Assembly (NCBI GenBank): GCA_017303755.1
Contig: JAFLBS010000006.1
Location: forward strand, 1 to 64,000
From: Flavobacteriales bacterium
GTDB lineage: Bacteria > Bacteroidota > Bacteroidia > Flavobacteriales > Flavobacteriaceae
Reading direction: 5' to 3'
DNA length: 64,000 bases
Program-made: the position numbers and the translations under genes
Shown: one piece after another, positions 19,978 through 30,079 of the stretch
How positions within the stretch are numbered: position 1 is the first letter of the stretch
How the letters are laid out: each line of letters starts with the position of its first letter
The notes under the pieces: model-generated
The model's database searches: none
What the model was told of the DNA's origin: nothing
The model's input: the letters and a program-made list of their open reading frames with translations, nothing else

Positions 19978-21630
19978 ATGATTACCTCACTTTCTATTGA
20001 GAATTTTGCGTTGATTGAAAAACTATCAATCCAATTTTCAAATGGATTTTCAACTATTACTGGTGAAACAGGTGCGGGAAAATCGATACTACTCGGAGCT
20101 TTAGGTTTAGTTTTAGGAAAAAGAGCTGATTTAACTTCATTAAAAAATAAAGAAGAAAAATGCATTGTTGAAGCGTCTTTTTTTCTTAAGAATTACAATC
20201 TTCAATCTTTTTTTCTGGATAATGATTTGGATTACGAAGATGAAACCATCATCAGAAGAGAAATTTTACCTTCAGGAAAATCGCGAGCATTCATTAACGA
20301 TACACCTGTAAATCTTCAAGAATTACAAGAATTGAGTACCTTTTTGGTTGATATTCATTCGCAACATCAAACTCAAGATCTTTCAGATGATTCCTATCAA
20401 TTTCAAATCATTGATTCGGTTGCCAATAATTTTGATTTACTTAATCAATATAAAATTACTTTAAAAGAATATAAAGCGATTGTTTCCTCAATAGAAGAAA
20501 AAAAATCAGAGTTGAGTTCGGTTATTAAAGAACAAGACTACAATACTTTTTTATTAGAAGAATTACTCAATGCCAAGTTGCAAGGATTGGATCAAGCAGA
20601 ATTAGAGTCAACTTATGAAAAACTGAACAACGTTGAATTGATTAAAGAGCAACTTCAAAAAATTAGTTCTATATCCAATGAAGAACAGTTTGGAGTGATT
20701 CAAAACCTGAAAGAAATCAAATTGGCCTTCCAAAAGGTAGCTGGTTTTTCTAAGGAATATGAATCGCTGTTGGAGCGATTAAACAGTATTATTATTGAGT
20801 TTGATGATATAGAAAAAGAGACTTCTAATCAAGCTGATGCATTACTTTCTGATCCCGAACAATTGGAATTAGTCAATCAGCAACTTCAAGATATTTATTC
20901 GCTTCAAAGAAAGCACAATGTAACTTCAGTTGAAGAGTTGTTACACATTCAAAACGAATTGGATCAAAAAGTAATTTCGGTTACTACTTTGGAAGATGAA
21001 ATTACTGCTTTAGAAAAGAAGAGTGGAGAAGTAGAAGCTCATTTGAGAAAAATAGCAAAAGAGATTAGCCAAAAACGAATACAATTTGTTCCTGTTTTGG
21101 TTGAAAAAACACAAAGTATTTTGGCTCAATTGGGAATGCCGAACGCACAAATTAAATTTGATATTAAACCAACGGATAAATTTTTGTCTAATGGTTCCGA
21201 TGAAATTCAGTTGCTCTTTTCAGCCAATAAAGGTTCTGATTTTGGATTATTGAAAAAAGTAGCATCTGGCGGAGAATTATCGCGAATTATGTTAGCAATA
21301 AAATCGATTCTTGCTCAACATTCTAAATTGCCAACCATTTTATTTGATGAAATTGATACTGGTGTTTCAGGAGAAATTGCTCATAAAATGGGTGAAATTA
21401 TGAAGCAAATGAGTCAAACAATGCAAGTGTTAAGTATAACTCATTTGCCACAAATAGCATCCAAAGGAGCAGAACATTTTAAAGTGTTTAAGAAAGAAGA
21501 GTCGCATCATACCATCACTCAAATAGTTAAATTGAATGATCAAGAACGAATCAATGAAATCGCCCAAATGTTGTCGGGTTCAACCATTACTGAATCAGCT
21601 TTAAACAATGCAAAAGAGCTATTAAAGTAA
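19978..21630 (+). CDS. recN: DNA repair ATPase RecN
   Basis: 550 residues, an SMC-like double-strand-break repair protein. The N-terminus has MITSLSIENFALIEKLSI and Walker A GETGAGKS (about 31-38). Two long coiled-coil stretches fill the middle (about 150-360). The C-terminal ATPase half carries the signature VASGGELSRIMLAIKS (about 428) and Walker B ILFDEIDTGVSG (about 459). It is the last gene of the bamD cluster, separated by 31 nt from the previous gene. Confidence 0.96.
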   Translation: MITSLSIENFALIEKLSIQFSNGFSTITGETGAGKSILLGALGLVLGKRADLTSLKNKEEKCIVEASFFLKNYNLQSFFLDNDLDYEDETIIRREILPSGKSRAFINDTPVNLQELQELSTFLVDIHSQHQTQDLSDDSYQFQIIDSVANNFDLLNQYKITLKEYKAIVSSIEEKKSELSSVIKEQDYNTFLLEELLNAKLQGLDQAELESTYEKLNNVELIKEQLQKISSISNEEQFGVIQNLKEIKLAFQKVAGFSKEYESLLERLNSIIIEFDDIEKETSNQADALLSDPEQLELVNQQLQDIYSLQRKHNVTSVEELLHIQNELDQKVISVTTLEDEITALEKKSGEVEAHLRKIAKEISQKRIQFVPVLVEKTQSILAQLGMPNAQIKFDIKPTDKFLSNGSDEIQLLFSANKGSDFGLLKKVASGGELSRIMLAIKSILAQHSKLPTILFDEIDTGVSGEIAHKMGEIMKQMSQTMQVLSITHLPQIASKGAEHFKVFKKEESHHTITQIVKLNDQERINEIAQMLSGSTITESALNNAKELLK

Positions 21631-21638
21631 AATAAATT

Positions 21639-21646
21639 ATCTTTGT
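21639..21646 (+). promoter_or_regulatory. Promoter box TATCTTTG before fabV
   Basis: Exact TAnnTTTG match 9 nt after the recN stop. The leader to the ATG at 21683 would be about 32 nt. Confidence 0.55.
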
Positions 21647-21682
21647 AAAAAATAAACATAACTTCTAAACGACTATATTATT

Positions 21683-22876
21683 ATGATTATCGAACCAAGA
21701 ATGAGAGGTTTTATCTGTTTGACAGCACATCCTAAAGGCTGTGAGCAGAATGTAAAAAATCAAATTGCGCATGTGAAATCAAAAGGTTCTATTGATGGAG
21801 CCAAAAAAGTATTAGTAATTGGAGCTTCAACTGGGTTTGGTTTGGCTTCTCGAATTACAAGTGCTTTTGGTTGTGGTGCATCAACAATAGGTGTTTTCTT
21901 TGAAAAGCCAGCATCAGAAGGCAAAACCGCTTCTCCAGGTTGGTACAATTCGGCTGCTTTCGAACAAGAAGCAACAAAAGCTGGTTTGTATGCCAAAAGC
22001 ATTAATGGTGACGCATTCTCAAATGAAGTAAAACAACAAACAATCGATTTAATTAAAGCTGATTTAGGTCAGGTGGATTTGGTGATTTATAGCTTGGCAT
22101 CACCCGTTCGTATGCACCCTGTAACTGGAGTTTTACATCGTTCAGTTTTAAAACCAATTGGAGCCACTTTTTCTAATAAAACAGTTGATTTTCATACCGG
22201 AAATGTATCACAAGTAACCATAGAACCTGCTAATCAAGAAGACATTGATAATACAGTTGTTGTAATGGGCGGTGAAGATTGGTCTATGTGGATGGAAGCG
22301 ATGAAAAATGCTGGAGTTTTAGCCGATGGAGCAATGACAATTGCCTATTCGTACATTGGGCCAGAAGTGACTGAGGCAGTATACAGAAAAGGAACCATTG
22401 GTAGAGCGAAAGATCATTTAGAAGCAACCGCTTTTGATATTTCAGAATCATTAAAATCGATTAATGGGAAAGCGTATGTTTCGGTGAATAAAGCCTTAGT
22501 AACTCAGGCGAGTTCTGCAATTCCGGTGATTCCATTGTATATTTCATTGCTTTATAAAATTATGAAAGCAGAAGGAATACATGAAGGATGTATTGAACAA
22601 ATGCAGCGATTGTATTCAGAACGTCTTTACTCTGGTAATGAAATTCCTGTTGACGATAAAGGCAGAATCCGAATTGACGATTGGGAAATGCGTGATGACG
22701 TTCAGAAACAAGTTGCCGATTTATGGTTAAAAGCGACTACAGAATCACTATCAGAAATTGGTGATTTGGCAGGATATAAACAAGATTTCTTGAATTTATT
22801 TGGATTTGGTTTTGAAGGAGTTGACTATCTTGCTGACGCAAATGAATTAATCAAAGTAGCAAGTATATCTGAATAA
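21683..22876 (+). CDS. fabV: Trans-2-enoyl-ACP/CoA reductase FabV
   Basis: 397 residues. It reduces the enoyl double bond with NADH in the last step of the fatty-acid elongation cycle. The start MIIEPRMRGFICLTAHPKGC, the nucleotide-binding VLVIGASTGFGLASRI, SLASPVR and the Y-x8-K catalytic motif in VYRKGTIGRAK are diagnostic. FabV enzymes are naturally insensitive to triclosan, unlike FabI. It has its own promoter box and a strong terminator. Confidence 0.96.
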   Translation: MIIEPRMRGFICLTAHPKGCEQNVKNQIAHVKSKGSIDGAKKVLVIGASTGFGLASRITSAFGCGASTIGVFFEKPASEGKTASPGWYNSAAFEQEATKAGLYAKSINGDAFSNEVKQQTIDLIKADLGQVDLVIYSLASPVRMHPVTGVLHRSVLKPIGATFSNKTVDFHTGNVSQVTIEPANQEDIDNTVVVMGGEDWSMWMEAMKNAGVLADGAMTIAYSYIGPEVTEAVYRKGTIGRAKDHLEATAFDISESLKSINGKAYVSVNKALVTQASSAIPVIPLYISLLYKIMKAEGIHEGCIEQMQRLYSERLYSGNEIPVDDKGRIRIDDWEMRDDVQKQVADLWLKATTESLSEIGDLAGYKQDFLNLFGFGFEGVDYLADANELIKVASISE

Positions 22877-22909
22877 TTCTGAAAATTAGTTATCAACAAT
22901 TGTAATAAA

Positions 22910-22944
22910 AAGCTCGCAAATTTATGCGAGCTTTTATTTTTTTT
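22910..22944 (+). terminator. Rho-independent terminator after fabV
   Basis: AAGCTCGCA and TGCGAGCTT form a perfect 9-bp stem with a 6-nt loop (22910-22933), followed by a T-rich tract. Confidence 0.9.
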
Positions 22945-22982
22945 TATAATTTTATTGGGAATAAACACAAATCAAATTAATT

Positions 22983-25900
22983 ATGAGAAAAATTACATTT
23001 CTAATTGTAATGTTTTTTGTTAGCATTATGGCGTTTGCACAGTTTCCCGCGCCGTATTGTGGACCAATTGCATTTGCAAACAATGAAGAGCCAATCACTT
23101 TGGTTGACTTTGCAGGAATTAACAATTCCTCGCCCAACACATTGGCAGGCGCTGCACATCAAGACTTTACCGCAATTGTCGGTAATGTTACTGCAGGCCA
23201 AACGTATCCTATTACTTTAAAAGGTAATACAGACGGTGATTTCAACACTAATCTTTCCGTTTTTATTGACTGGAATCAAGATGGTGATTTTACTGACTCT
23301 GGAGAGACTTACAACATTGGAAGCATCCAAAATTCTGACGGTTTAGATACTGTTGTGTTGAATGGTTCTATTACAGCTTCGGCATCGGCATTAGGTGGAA
23401 ACACTCGTATGCGTGTAGTGAAAAAATTCAATAACAGTACTACTGTTTTTCCAGATTCTTGTAATACTGGTGGTGGTGGCTGGGGTGAAGCTGAAGATTA
23501 CACGCTTTCTGTTACTGCCATTCCAGCTTGTTTGACAGGATTTAATTATCCAACAGGAACGTTGACATTGACCAATTGTGACGGACTTACACCTACTCAA
23601 ATTGCAACTGATTCTTATGCAGGTGATTATTTTAATGTTGCTGTTACTACAGGTCAGACCTATAAGTTTGCTAGTTCAACGGCTACAGATTTCTTTACCA
23701 TCAGTACAGATAATGGTGTGACTGCTGCAATTGCAGGAACACAACCTTTGTCATGGGTTTCAACAGTTACGGGAACTATTAGAGTTTATATCAACACAGA
23801 TTCAAGTTGTGGAACTGAAGATTTAGATAGAACTACTTCAGTTATTTGTGGTGTGCCTTGTTTAACAGGAACATTATATCCTACAGCTGCTTTCACACCA
23901 GGTACTTGTGATGGTACAACTGTAAATGTTGTAGCTGCTGATTCGTACGCAGGTGAATATTCTAACATTAATGTTGTTACTACCAACCAATACACTTTCT
24001 CAAGTTCAATAGCAACAGATTATATTACTGTCGCATCTGCAGATGGTACTACAGCTTTTGCTGTTGGTACTGGAAGCGTTGACTATACTCCAGTTTCTGA
24101 TGGTGTTGTCAGAGTATACTTCCACACCGATTCATCATGTGGAACTCAAGCAACCAACAGAGAGAAAAGAGTAGTATGTGATACTGCTTTAATGGTACCT
24201 AGTTGTGCTTCTAATCCACTTCCAGCTGATGCAGCCATTGTTCCTGCATTTGATGATGTTATTTTATCATGGGACGCACCAACAACTGGTGATCCTGCAA
24301 CTTCTTACGATATTTATATAGGGGATTCACCTACTACACTGAATTTTGCAGTAAATGTTCCAACAAACGATCCTATTAATGGTGGTCCAGTTGGGGCATA
24401 CAGTACAACTATTTATTGGCAAATCGTTCCAAGAAATGCTGCTGGTCCTGCTGTCGGATGTGCAGTTTGGAGTTTTACTACTGAAGATTTACCAGTTTGT
24501 TTATCAAACACATTCCAATATCCTACAACAGATATTACACCTACAGCTTGTGATGGTATTACTTCTACTGTAGTTGCAAACGACTCTTGGGCAGGTGATT
24601 ATTATAACTTAAATGTTGTTACTGGTGAAACTTATACTTTAAATAGTTCAGTTGCTACAGATTATTTAACCATTAGTACAGATGGAAATGTTACAGCTGC
24701 TACTGCTGGACAAGTTCCATTGGTTTGGGTTGCAACTGTTACAGGTGTTGTTCGTGTAAATATTAATACGGATTCAGCTTGTGGTACAGAAGATGTGAAC
24801 AGAGCTACTTCTGTTATTTGTGGTGTAGCTTGTTTAAATGGTGGATTATTCCCATTGGCAACTTTTGTTCCTTCAACATGTGATGGTACAACTTTAAATG
24901 AAATTACAGATGATGCATACGCTGGTGAATACTCAAATGTTCAAGTAGAAGCAGGTAACACCTATGCTTTTAGTAGCTCAGTTGCTACGGATTACTTTAC
25001 ATTGAGTTCAGATGGTGTAATTGCTATTGCTGAAGGTGTTGGTCCGTTATCTTGGGTTGCAACTTATTCAGGTGTAGTTAGAGTATACTTGCATACTGAT
25101 GATGCTTGTGGCGATGAAGCTGTAGGTAGATTCAAATATGTTGTATGTACTCCAGTAGCACCTTGTTTAACAGCTACTTTCGGCCAATTCCCTGCTGCGG
25201 CTTATGTTCCGTCTGCTTGTGATGGTGTAACTCAACAACAAATCGTTGCAAACGGTTGGGCTGGTGAATACGCTTTGGTAACAGTAACTTCAGGTGAGAC
25301 TTACACATTCTCAAGTTCAGTTGCAACGGATGTTATTACAATAAGCGCTGATGATGGCGCAACTGCTGCGGCTGTAGGTACAGGTTCTGTTACATGGGTT
25401 GCTACAATTTCTGGCGATGTAAGATTCTATACTCACTTAGCTGGTTGTGGTGATCAACAAGCAAATAGAGCTAAATTTGTTCTTTGTGGTGTCGTTTCAA
25501 CAGATGAACCAGATTACGTTGCATTACAATGGCCACCAACAATTACTGTAACTGCAGGTGGAAGTGGAACGGTTTATGGTCAGGTTTATGAAGCTGGTTT
25601 AACAGATGTTGCTCCAAATATTGATGGTCAAGCTCCAGGTATTGCTGCTTGGGTTGGAATCAGTCCAGTTGGTGATAACTCAAATCCTAATACATGGACA
25701 ACTTGGGTACCAGCTACATGGAATTCAGGACACATCTCTAACAATGATGAATATCAAGCTGAAATTGGTGCTACTTTAGCTCCTGGAACTTACTATTATG
25801 CAACTCGTTTTAGTCTAAATAATGGTCCTTATGTTTATGGTGGTATTAATTCATCTAATCAAGGAAACGAATGGGATGGAACTACTTACTTAAGTGGTGT

Positions 25901-26597
25901 ATTAACTGTAAATCCTATTGCTAATGATGAGTGTTCAGGTGCAATTGCTCTAACTCCGGGTGCTGTATTTGGAACTTATCCATTAAATACAACTAATGCA
26001 GGTGCGTCAACAGGAAGTTTAACTCCTTCTTGTCAAGCAAATTTCGCTTCTGATGCGTGGTATTCTGTTGTAGTTCCAGCTTCTGGAAGTATTACAATTG
26101 AAACTCAAGCTAATGGTGGAATGACTGATACGGTTGTTTCTGCTTTCACAGGAAGTTGTACAGGTACATTGACTGAAGTGGGTTGTGATGATGATGGAGG
26201 TCCTGCTGGTCCTAATAATTTTATGTCAATCTTGTCATTAACTGGATTAACTGCAGGTGACACTGTTTACATTGCTGTATGGAGATATAGTTTTAACGGT
26301 GGTGGAACTAACGGATCATTTGTGATTTCTGCTTATGATGCTTCATTATCTAATACAGATTTTGAAAGTTCTTCATTAAGAGCATATCCAAATCCAGTTC
26401 AAGATGTTCTTAACTTATCATACACTCAAAACATTACTAAAGTGGAAGTAATTAATCTTTTAGGTCAACAAGTGATTGCAAAACCAATGAACGCTACACA
26501 AAGCCAAATTGATATGTCACATCTTCCTAATGGAACTTATTTAGTAAGAGTTACTGCTGATGATGAGGTAAAAACTATTAAAGTGATTAAAGAATAA
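22983..26597 (+). CDS. Large T9SS-secreted repeat protein with GEVED domain
   Basis: 1204 residues. A signal peptide (ending MAFAQ) is followed by a GEVED domain (about 20-175, ending GEAEDYTLSV). Five ~90-residue repeats share the pattern CL...CDG.T....DSYAGEY..V.V, then FSSSVATDY, a SWVAT strand and VRVY.HTDS.CG. A fibronectin-III-like domain (VILSWDAP...YDIYIG) separates repeats 2 and 3. Next come a WPPTITVTAGGSGTVYGQVYE domain, an NDECSGAIAL domain and a C-terminal type A sorting signal (YPNPVQDVLNLSY...GTYLVRV, KTIKVIKE). It is probably a surface or released adhesin. No catalytic domain was seen. It stands alone and ends in a terminator. Confidence 0.9.
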   Translation: MRKITFLIVMFFVSIMAFAQFPAPYCGPIAFANNEEPITLVDFAGINNSSPNTLAGAAHQDFTAIVGNVTAGQTYPITLKGNTDGDFNTNLSVFIDWNQDGDFTDSGETYNIGSIQNSDGLDTVVLNGSITASASALGGNTRMRVVKKFNNSTTVFPDSCNTGGGGWGEAEDYTLSVTAIPACLTGFNYPTGTLTLTNCDGLTPTQIATDSYAGDYFNVAVTTGQTYKFASSTATDFFTISTDNGVTAAIAGTQPLSWVSTVTGTIRVYINTDSSCGTEDLDRTTSVICGVPCLTGTLYPTAAFTPGTCDGTTVNVVAADSYAGEYSNINVVTTNQYTFSSSIATDYITVASADGTTAFAVGTGSVDYTPVSDGVVRVYFHTDSSCGTQATNREKRVVCDTALMVPSCASNPLPADAAIVPAFDDVILSWDAPTTGDPATSYDIYIGDSPTTLNFAVNVPTNDPINGGPVGAYSTTIYWQIVPRNAAGPAVGCAVWSFTTEDLPVCLSNTFQYPTTDITPTACDGITSTVVANDSWAGDYYNLNVVTGETYTLNSSVATDYLTISTDGNVTAATAGQVPLVWVATVTGVVRVNINTDSACGTEDVNRATSVICGVACLNGGLFPLATFVPSTCDGTTLNEITDDAYAGEYSNVQVEAGNTYAFSSSVATDYFTLSSDGVIAIAEGVGPLSWVATYSGVVRVYLHTDDACGDEAVGRFKYVVCTPVAPCLTATFGQFPAAAYVPSACDGVTQQQIVANGWAGEYALVTVTSGETYTFSSSVATDVITISADDGATAAAVGTGSVTWVATISGDVRFYTHLAGCGDQQANRAKFVLCGVVSTDEPDYVALQWPPTITVTAGGSGTVYGQVYEAGLTDVAPNIDGQAPGIAAWVGISPVGDNSNPNTWTTWVPATWNSGHISNNDEYQAEIGATLAPGTYYYATRFSLNNGPYVYGGINSSNQGNEWDGTTYLSGVLTVNPIANDECSGAIALTPGAVFGTYPLNTTNAGASTGSLTPSCQANFASDAWYSVVVPASGSITIETQANGGMTDTVVSAFTGSCTGTLTEVGCDDDGGPAGPNNFMSILSLTGLTAGDTVYIAVWRYSFNGGGTNGSFVISAYDASLSNTDFESSSLRAYPNPVQDVLNLSYTQNITKVEVINLLGQQVIAKPMNATQSQIDMSHLPNGTYLVRVTADDEVKTIKVIKE

Positions 26598-26619
26598 TCA
26601 ATTTTAAAAATAGCTTAAA

Positions 26620-26652
26620 ATGCCACTCAATTTAGAGTGGCATTTTTTTTTT
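26620..26652 (+). terminator. Rho-independent terminator after the T9SS repeat protein
   Basis: ATGCCACTC and GAGTGGCAT pair perfectly (9 bp, 6-nt loop, 26620-26643) and are followed by about nine T residues. Confidence 0.9.
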
Positions 26653-26657
26653 AAGTG

Positions 26658-26665
26658 TATATTTG
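26658..26665 (+). promoter_or_regulatory. Promoter box TATATTTG before the GT2-CoaE gene
   Basis: Exact TAnnTTTG match 16 nt before the ATG at 26682, giving a leader of roughly 12 nt. Confidence 0.5.
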
Positions 26666-26681
26666 TTGAAATTTTAGCGGA

Positions 26682-28418
26682 ATGAAATTTTCAATAATTA
26701 TACCTGTTTTTAATCGCCCAGAAGAAATTAAAGAATTACTCGATAGTTTAGTAGTTTCAGATTACAAAGCGGAATACGAAGTAGTAATTGTAGAAGACGG
26801 ATCGACAATTGATTCTAAAGAAGTCATACGACAGTTTTCAAATCAATTGAACATTTCCTATTATTTTAAAGATAATTCCGGGCCAGGCGATTCTCGAAAC
26901 TTCGGAATGAAAAAAGCCAAAGGTGATTATTTTATCATTTTTGATTCGGATTGTATTATTCCAAAAGAATATTTGAACGAAGTAGAGAAGGAGTTGACAC
27001 GCGAATACGTAGATTGTTTTGGCGGTCCGGATAGAGCATTGCCATCGTTCTCTAAAATTCAAAAAGCCATCAATTTTGCAATGACTTCCTTTTTAACTAC
27101 AGGTGGAATTCGTGGTGGTTCAGAAAAACTAAATAAATTTCAACCTCGAAGTTTCAATATGGGGATTTCGAAAAAAGCTTTTGAAACTTCCAACGGTTTT
27201 GGAAATATTCATCCGGGTGAAGATCCCGATTTGTCGATTCGTTTATGGAAACTCGGATTCAAAACACGTTTGTTTTCGAATGCTTATGTATACCACAAAC
27301 GCCGAATCGATTGGCAAAAATTCAGCCTTCAAGTCAATAAATTCGGAAAAGCACGTCCTATATTAAACCATTGGTATCCCGAATACAGCAAACCTACATT
27401 TTGGTTGCCGTCACTATTTGTTATTGGTTTATTTGCTTCATTTTTATCGCTGTTGCTGCTTTTTGATTGGCCACTGAAAATCTATTTTCTCTATTTTGTT
27501 GTCATCTTCGTTGTTTCTTCCATTCAAAATAAAAATCCACTAATTGGTTTCTATTCTATGATTGCAGTGTGGAAACAATTCACGGGTTACGGAATGGGGT
27601 TTCTGGAATCCTATTTGAAAATAAAAATTTTTAAAAGAAAACCCGAAGTTGCTTTCCCAGAACTGTTCTTCAAAATACCAACTGAAACCAAAGAAGTAGA
27701 AAGCTTTACTACTACATCAAAACCAATTGCAAAAGCAGAATCAATAAATGTTCCTGTTTCAAATCCACTATCAACTCCAGTTGTTGAGGTTCAGTCTAAA
27801 CCAGTTCCAATTGAAACCAAAAAGAGTGTTGTAAAAACTAAAATCATTGGGTTAACAGGCGGAATCGGAAGTGGTAAAACAACTATCGCAACTTACATTC
27901 AATCGAAAGGAATTCCAGTGTATATTTCAGATACTGAAGCCAAAAAAGTAATGGAACAACCTGAAATTATTGCTAAAATCAATGCTACTTTCAATGATGA
28001 TATAACGACCAACAATGTTTTAGATCGACAAAAATTAGCTTCTATAGTTTTTGGTAATCCAGAAAAATTAAAACAACTCAATGCTATTGTGCATCCAGCC
28101 GTTAAAATCCATTTTGATAATTGGCTGAAGCAAAATCAAAATCGGCCTATAATTGTAAAAGAAGCAGCCATACTTTTTGAAAGTGGAAGCTATAAGGATT
28201 GTGATGCTATAATCTCTGTTATTACGCCTTTAGAAACCCGAATTGAACGCGTAATTCAACGTGATACTACTACACGAGATAAAGTACTGCAACGTATCAA
28301 CAACCAAATCACTGATGAAGAACGCATTGCTAAAAGTAACTACATCATTAAAAATGAATCGCTTGACGAAGCCAAAAAACAAACCGACCAAATTCTTAAT
28401 TTATTAGAAAATAATTAA
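26682..28418 (+). CDS. coaE: Glycosyltransferase family 2 fused to dephospho-CoA kinase
   Basis: 578 residues in two unrelated parts. Residues 1 to about 235 are a GT-A glycosyltransferase (FSIIIPVFNRPEEI, VIVEDGS, DSDCIIP, GGIRGGSEKLN, NMGISKKAF, HPGEDPDLSIRLW), followed by two or three membrane segments (about 245-310). A Pro/Thr/Lys-rich linker (about 335-385) leads into a complete CoaE: P-loop GLTGGIGSGKTT, then DTEAKKVM, VHPAVK and EAAILFESG. CoaE phosphorylates dephospho-CoA in the last step of CoA synthesis. No in-frame ATG was seen in the linker, so the kinase seems to be made as part of the membrane-anchored chain. The two proteins are normally separate. Confidence 0.9.
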   Translation: MKFSIIIPVFNRPEEIKELLDSLVVSDYKAEYEVVIVEDGSTIDSKEVIRQFSNQLNISYYFKDNSGPGDSRNFGMKKAKGDYFIIFDSDCIIPKEYLNEVEKELTREYVDCFGGPDRALPSFSKIQKAINFAMTSFLTTGGIRGGSEKLNKFQPRSFNMGISKKAFETSNGFGNIHPGEDPDLSIRLWKLGFKTRLFSNAYVYHKRRIDWQKFSLQVNKFGKARPILNHWYPEYSKPTFWLPSLFVIGLFASFLSLLLLFDWPLKIYFLYFVVIFVVSSIQNKNPLIGFYSMIAVWKQFTGYGMGFLESYLKIKIFKRKPEVAFPELFFKIPTETKEVESFTTTSKPIAKAESINVPVSNPLSTPVVEVQSKPVPIETKKSVVKTKIIGLTGGIGSGKTTIATYIQSKGIPVYISDTEAKKVMEQPEIIAKINATFNDDITTNNVLDRQKLASIVFGNPEKLKQLNAIVHPAVKIHFDNWLKQNQNRPIIVKEAAILFESGSYKDCDAIISVITPLETRIERVIQRDTTTRDKVLQRINNQITDEERIAKSNYIIKNESLDEAKKQTDQILNLLENN

Positions 28419-28476
28419 TTAATTCACTCAATGTTAATGTTTGGTTAATGCATTGTCATGCTAAATGTTAAAATCC

Positions 28477-28484
28477 TAAATTTG
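28477..28484 (+). promoter_or_regulatory. Promoter box TAAATTTG directly before the sensor kinase start
   Basis: Exact TAnnTTTG match ending 5 nt before the ATG at 28490. Transcription would begin at or next to the start codon, implying a leaderless message. Confidence 0.45.
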
Positions 28485-28489
28485 TAGTG

Positions 28490-30073
28490 ATGAATAAGTT
28501 TGTTTTTAGGCTATTGGTTTTTTTAATGAGTTTGTCCCTAATCGGTATTATTTTAGTACAGGTTTATTGGTTCAACACCTCATTAGAAAACAACGAAGAG
28601 CAATTCCGATTTCACGTCAAGCAAGTTTTAGGTAACGTAGCTGAAAAACTCCAAAAAAAGGAAGAATATACCTTTTATGAAAAGTACCAAAAACTAAAGG
28701 ATAGCATTGGAAAGGAACCTCTTAGAAACGACTTGATTGAGTACGGTTACTACCAGCGCAATTCCAAAACAAACGAAACCATCATCTATTCTAACAGTAT
28801 TACAGCTCTTGATTACGGAGTTTTGTCTTCGTTCTTTGAAAAAAAATCTGACAGTACAACAGTAAAATCATTTACTGCCAAAAGAAAAACTCAAGTGTAC
28901 AACGAAAGCCCATTTGATGATATGGGAATTCAAAAAGACAAATCACCGAGTTTAACTATTGAAAAAACAGGATCATTGCCCATATTAAATGATGCTCAAT
29001 TTGAAATTGCCTACAAAGATATTGCAGCAGCAATGCCTATTTATAGTAGAGTTAACAAAGAAATGATTAATGATTTGTTGCTTAAAGAACTAAAAGAATA
29101 TGGGGTAACTACTCCTTATGAATACAGTGTGTACAGCAATGGTTTGGCGACCAAAATCAAATCGGAGAATTTCAAATTTGATAAATACGCAACGTACACT
29201 ATTCCGATTTTCTTAGACAACGAAGACAACACCAAATATCAGTTGTTGATTACGTTTCCGCAAAAGAAAAAGTTCCTGTTCAAAGAAATTATCGGAATCA
29301 CTTTACTGTCAATTATTTTTACCTTAATCATTATTATTGCTTATACAAGTGCATTAAATCAGTTGATTAAACAACGTCAGATTTCTGAAATCAAAACCGA
29401 TTTCATCAACAATATGACGCACGAGTTTAAAACACCAATAGCCACTATAAACCTAGCTTTAGACGCCATTAAAAACCCTAAAGTGATTGATGATAAAGAG
29501 AAGATTCACCGCTATCTGCAAATGATACGTGACGAAAACAAACGAATGCATGCGCAAGTAGAAAACGTACTGCGCATTTCAAAACTCGAGAAAAAAGAGC
29601 TTGATATTAATAAAGAATCACAAAATATTGAAAATATTATCCTTGACGCCGTAGATCATGTCAATTTAATTATTGAGGACAAAAACGGATCTATTGATAC
29701 TAATTTTCAGGCAACTAGAAATACAGTACTGTTAAATGACGTTCATTTTACTAATGTAATTGTTAATATTTTAGATAATGCCATGAAATATTCTGTTAAT
29801 CCGCCCGTTATTCATATAACGACCGAGAACATTAAGGATTTTGTCATTATCAAAATTACCGACCAAGGAATCGGAATGAGTAAAGCCGCTCAAAAACGAA
29901 TTTTCGAAAAATTCTACCGCGAGCACACAGGCGATATTCACAACGTAAAAGGTCATGGTTTAGGTTTAGCCTACGTAAAACGAATCGTTGAAGATCACAA
30001 TGGTCAGGTTTTCGTAGAAAGCGAAAAAGGAAAAGGAAGTACATTCACTATAAAATTGCCATTGATTAATTAA
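28490..30073 (+). CDS. Sensor histidine kinase, RprX-like
   Basis: 527 residues from the ATG at 28490 (a GTG one codon earlier is possible). The N-terminal membrane segment (about 5-27) precedes a periplasmic sensor region (about 30-260). A second membrane segment follows (FKEIIGITLLSIIFTLIIIIAYT), then the HisKA phospho-acceptor helix with His in FINNMTHEFKTPIA, and the HATPase domain with NILDNAMKYS, ITDQGIGMS and GHGLGLAYVKRI. The response regulator follows after 6 nt. The pair resembles RprX/RprY of Bacteroides. The signal is unknown. Confidence 0.92.
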   Translation: MNKFVFRLLVFLMSLSLIGIILVQVYWFNTSLENNEEQFRFHVKQVLGNVAEKLQKKEEYTFYEKYQKLKDSIGKEPLRNDLIEYGYYQRNSKTNETIIYSNSITALDYGVLSSFFEKKSDSTTVKSFTAKRKTQVYNESPFDDMGIQKDKSPSLTIEKTGSLPILNDAQFEIAYKDIAAAMPIYSRVNKEMINDLLLKELKEYGVTTPYEYSVYSNGLATKIKSENFKFDKYATYTIPIFLDNEDNTKYQLLITFPQKKKFLFKEIIGITLLSIIFTLIIIIAYTSALNQLIKQRQISEIKTDFINNMTHEFKTPIATINLALDAIKNPKVIDDKEKIHRYLQMIRDENKRMHAQVENVLRISKLEKKELDINKESQNIENIILDAVDHVNLIIEDKNGSIDTNFQATRNTVLLNDVHFTNVIVNILDNAMKYSVNPPVIHITTENIKDFVIIKITDQGIGMSKAAQKRIFEKFYREHTGDIHNVKGHGLGLAYVKRIVEDHNGQVFVESEKGKGSTFTIKLPLIN

Positions 30074-30079
30074 AGAAAC

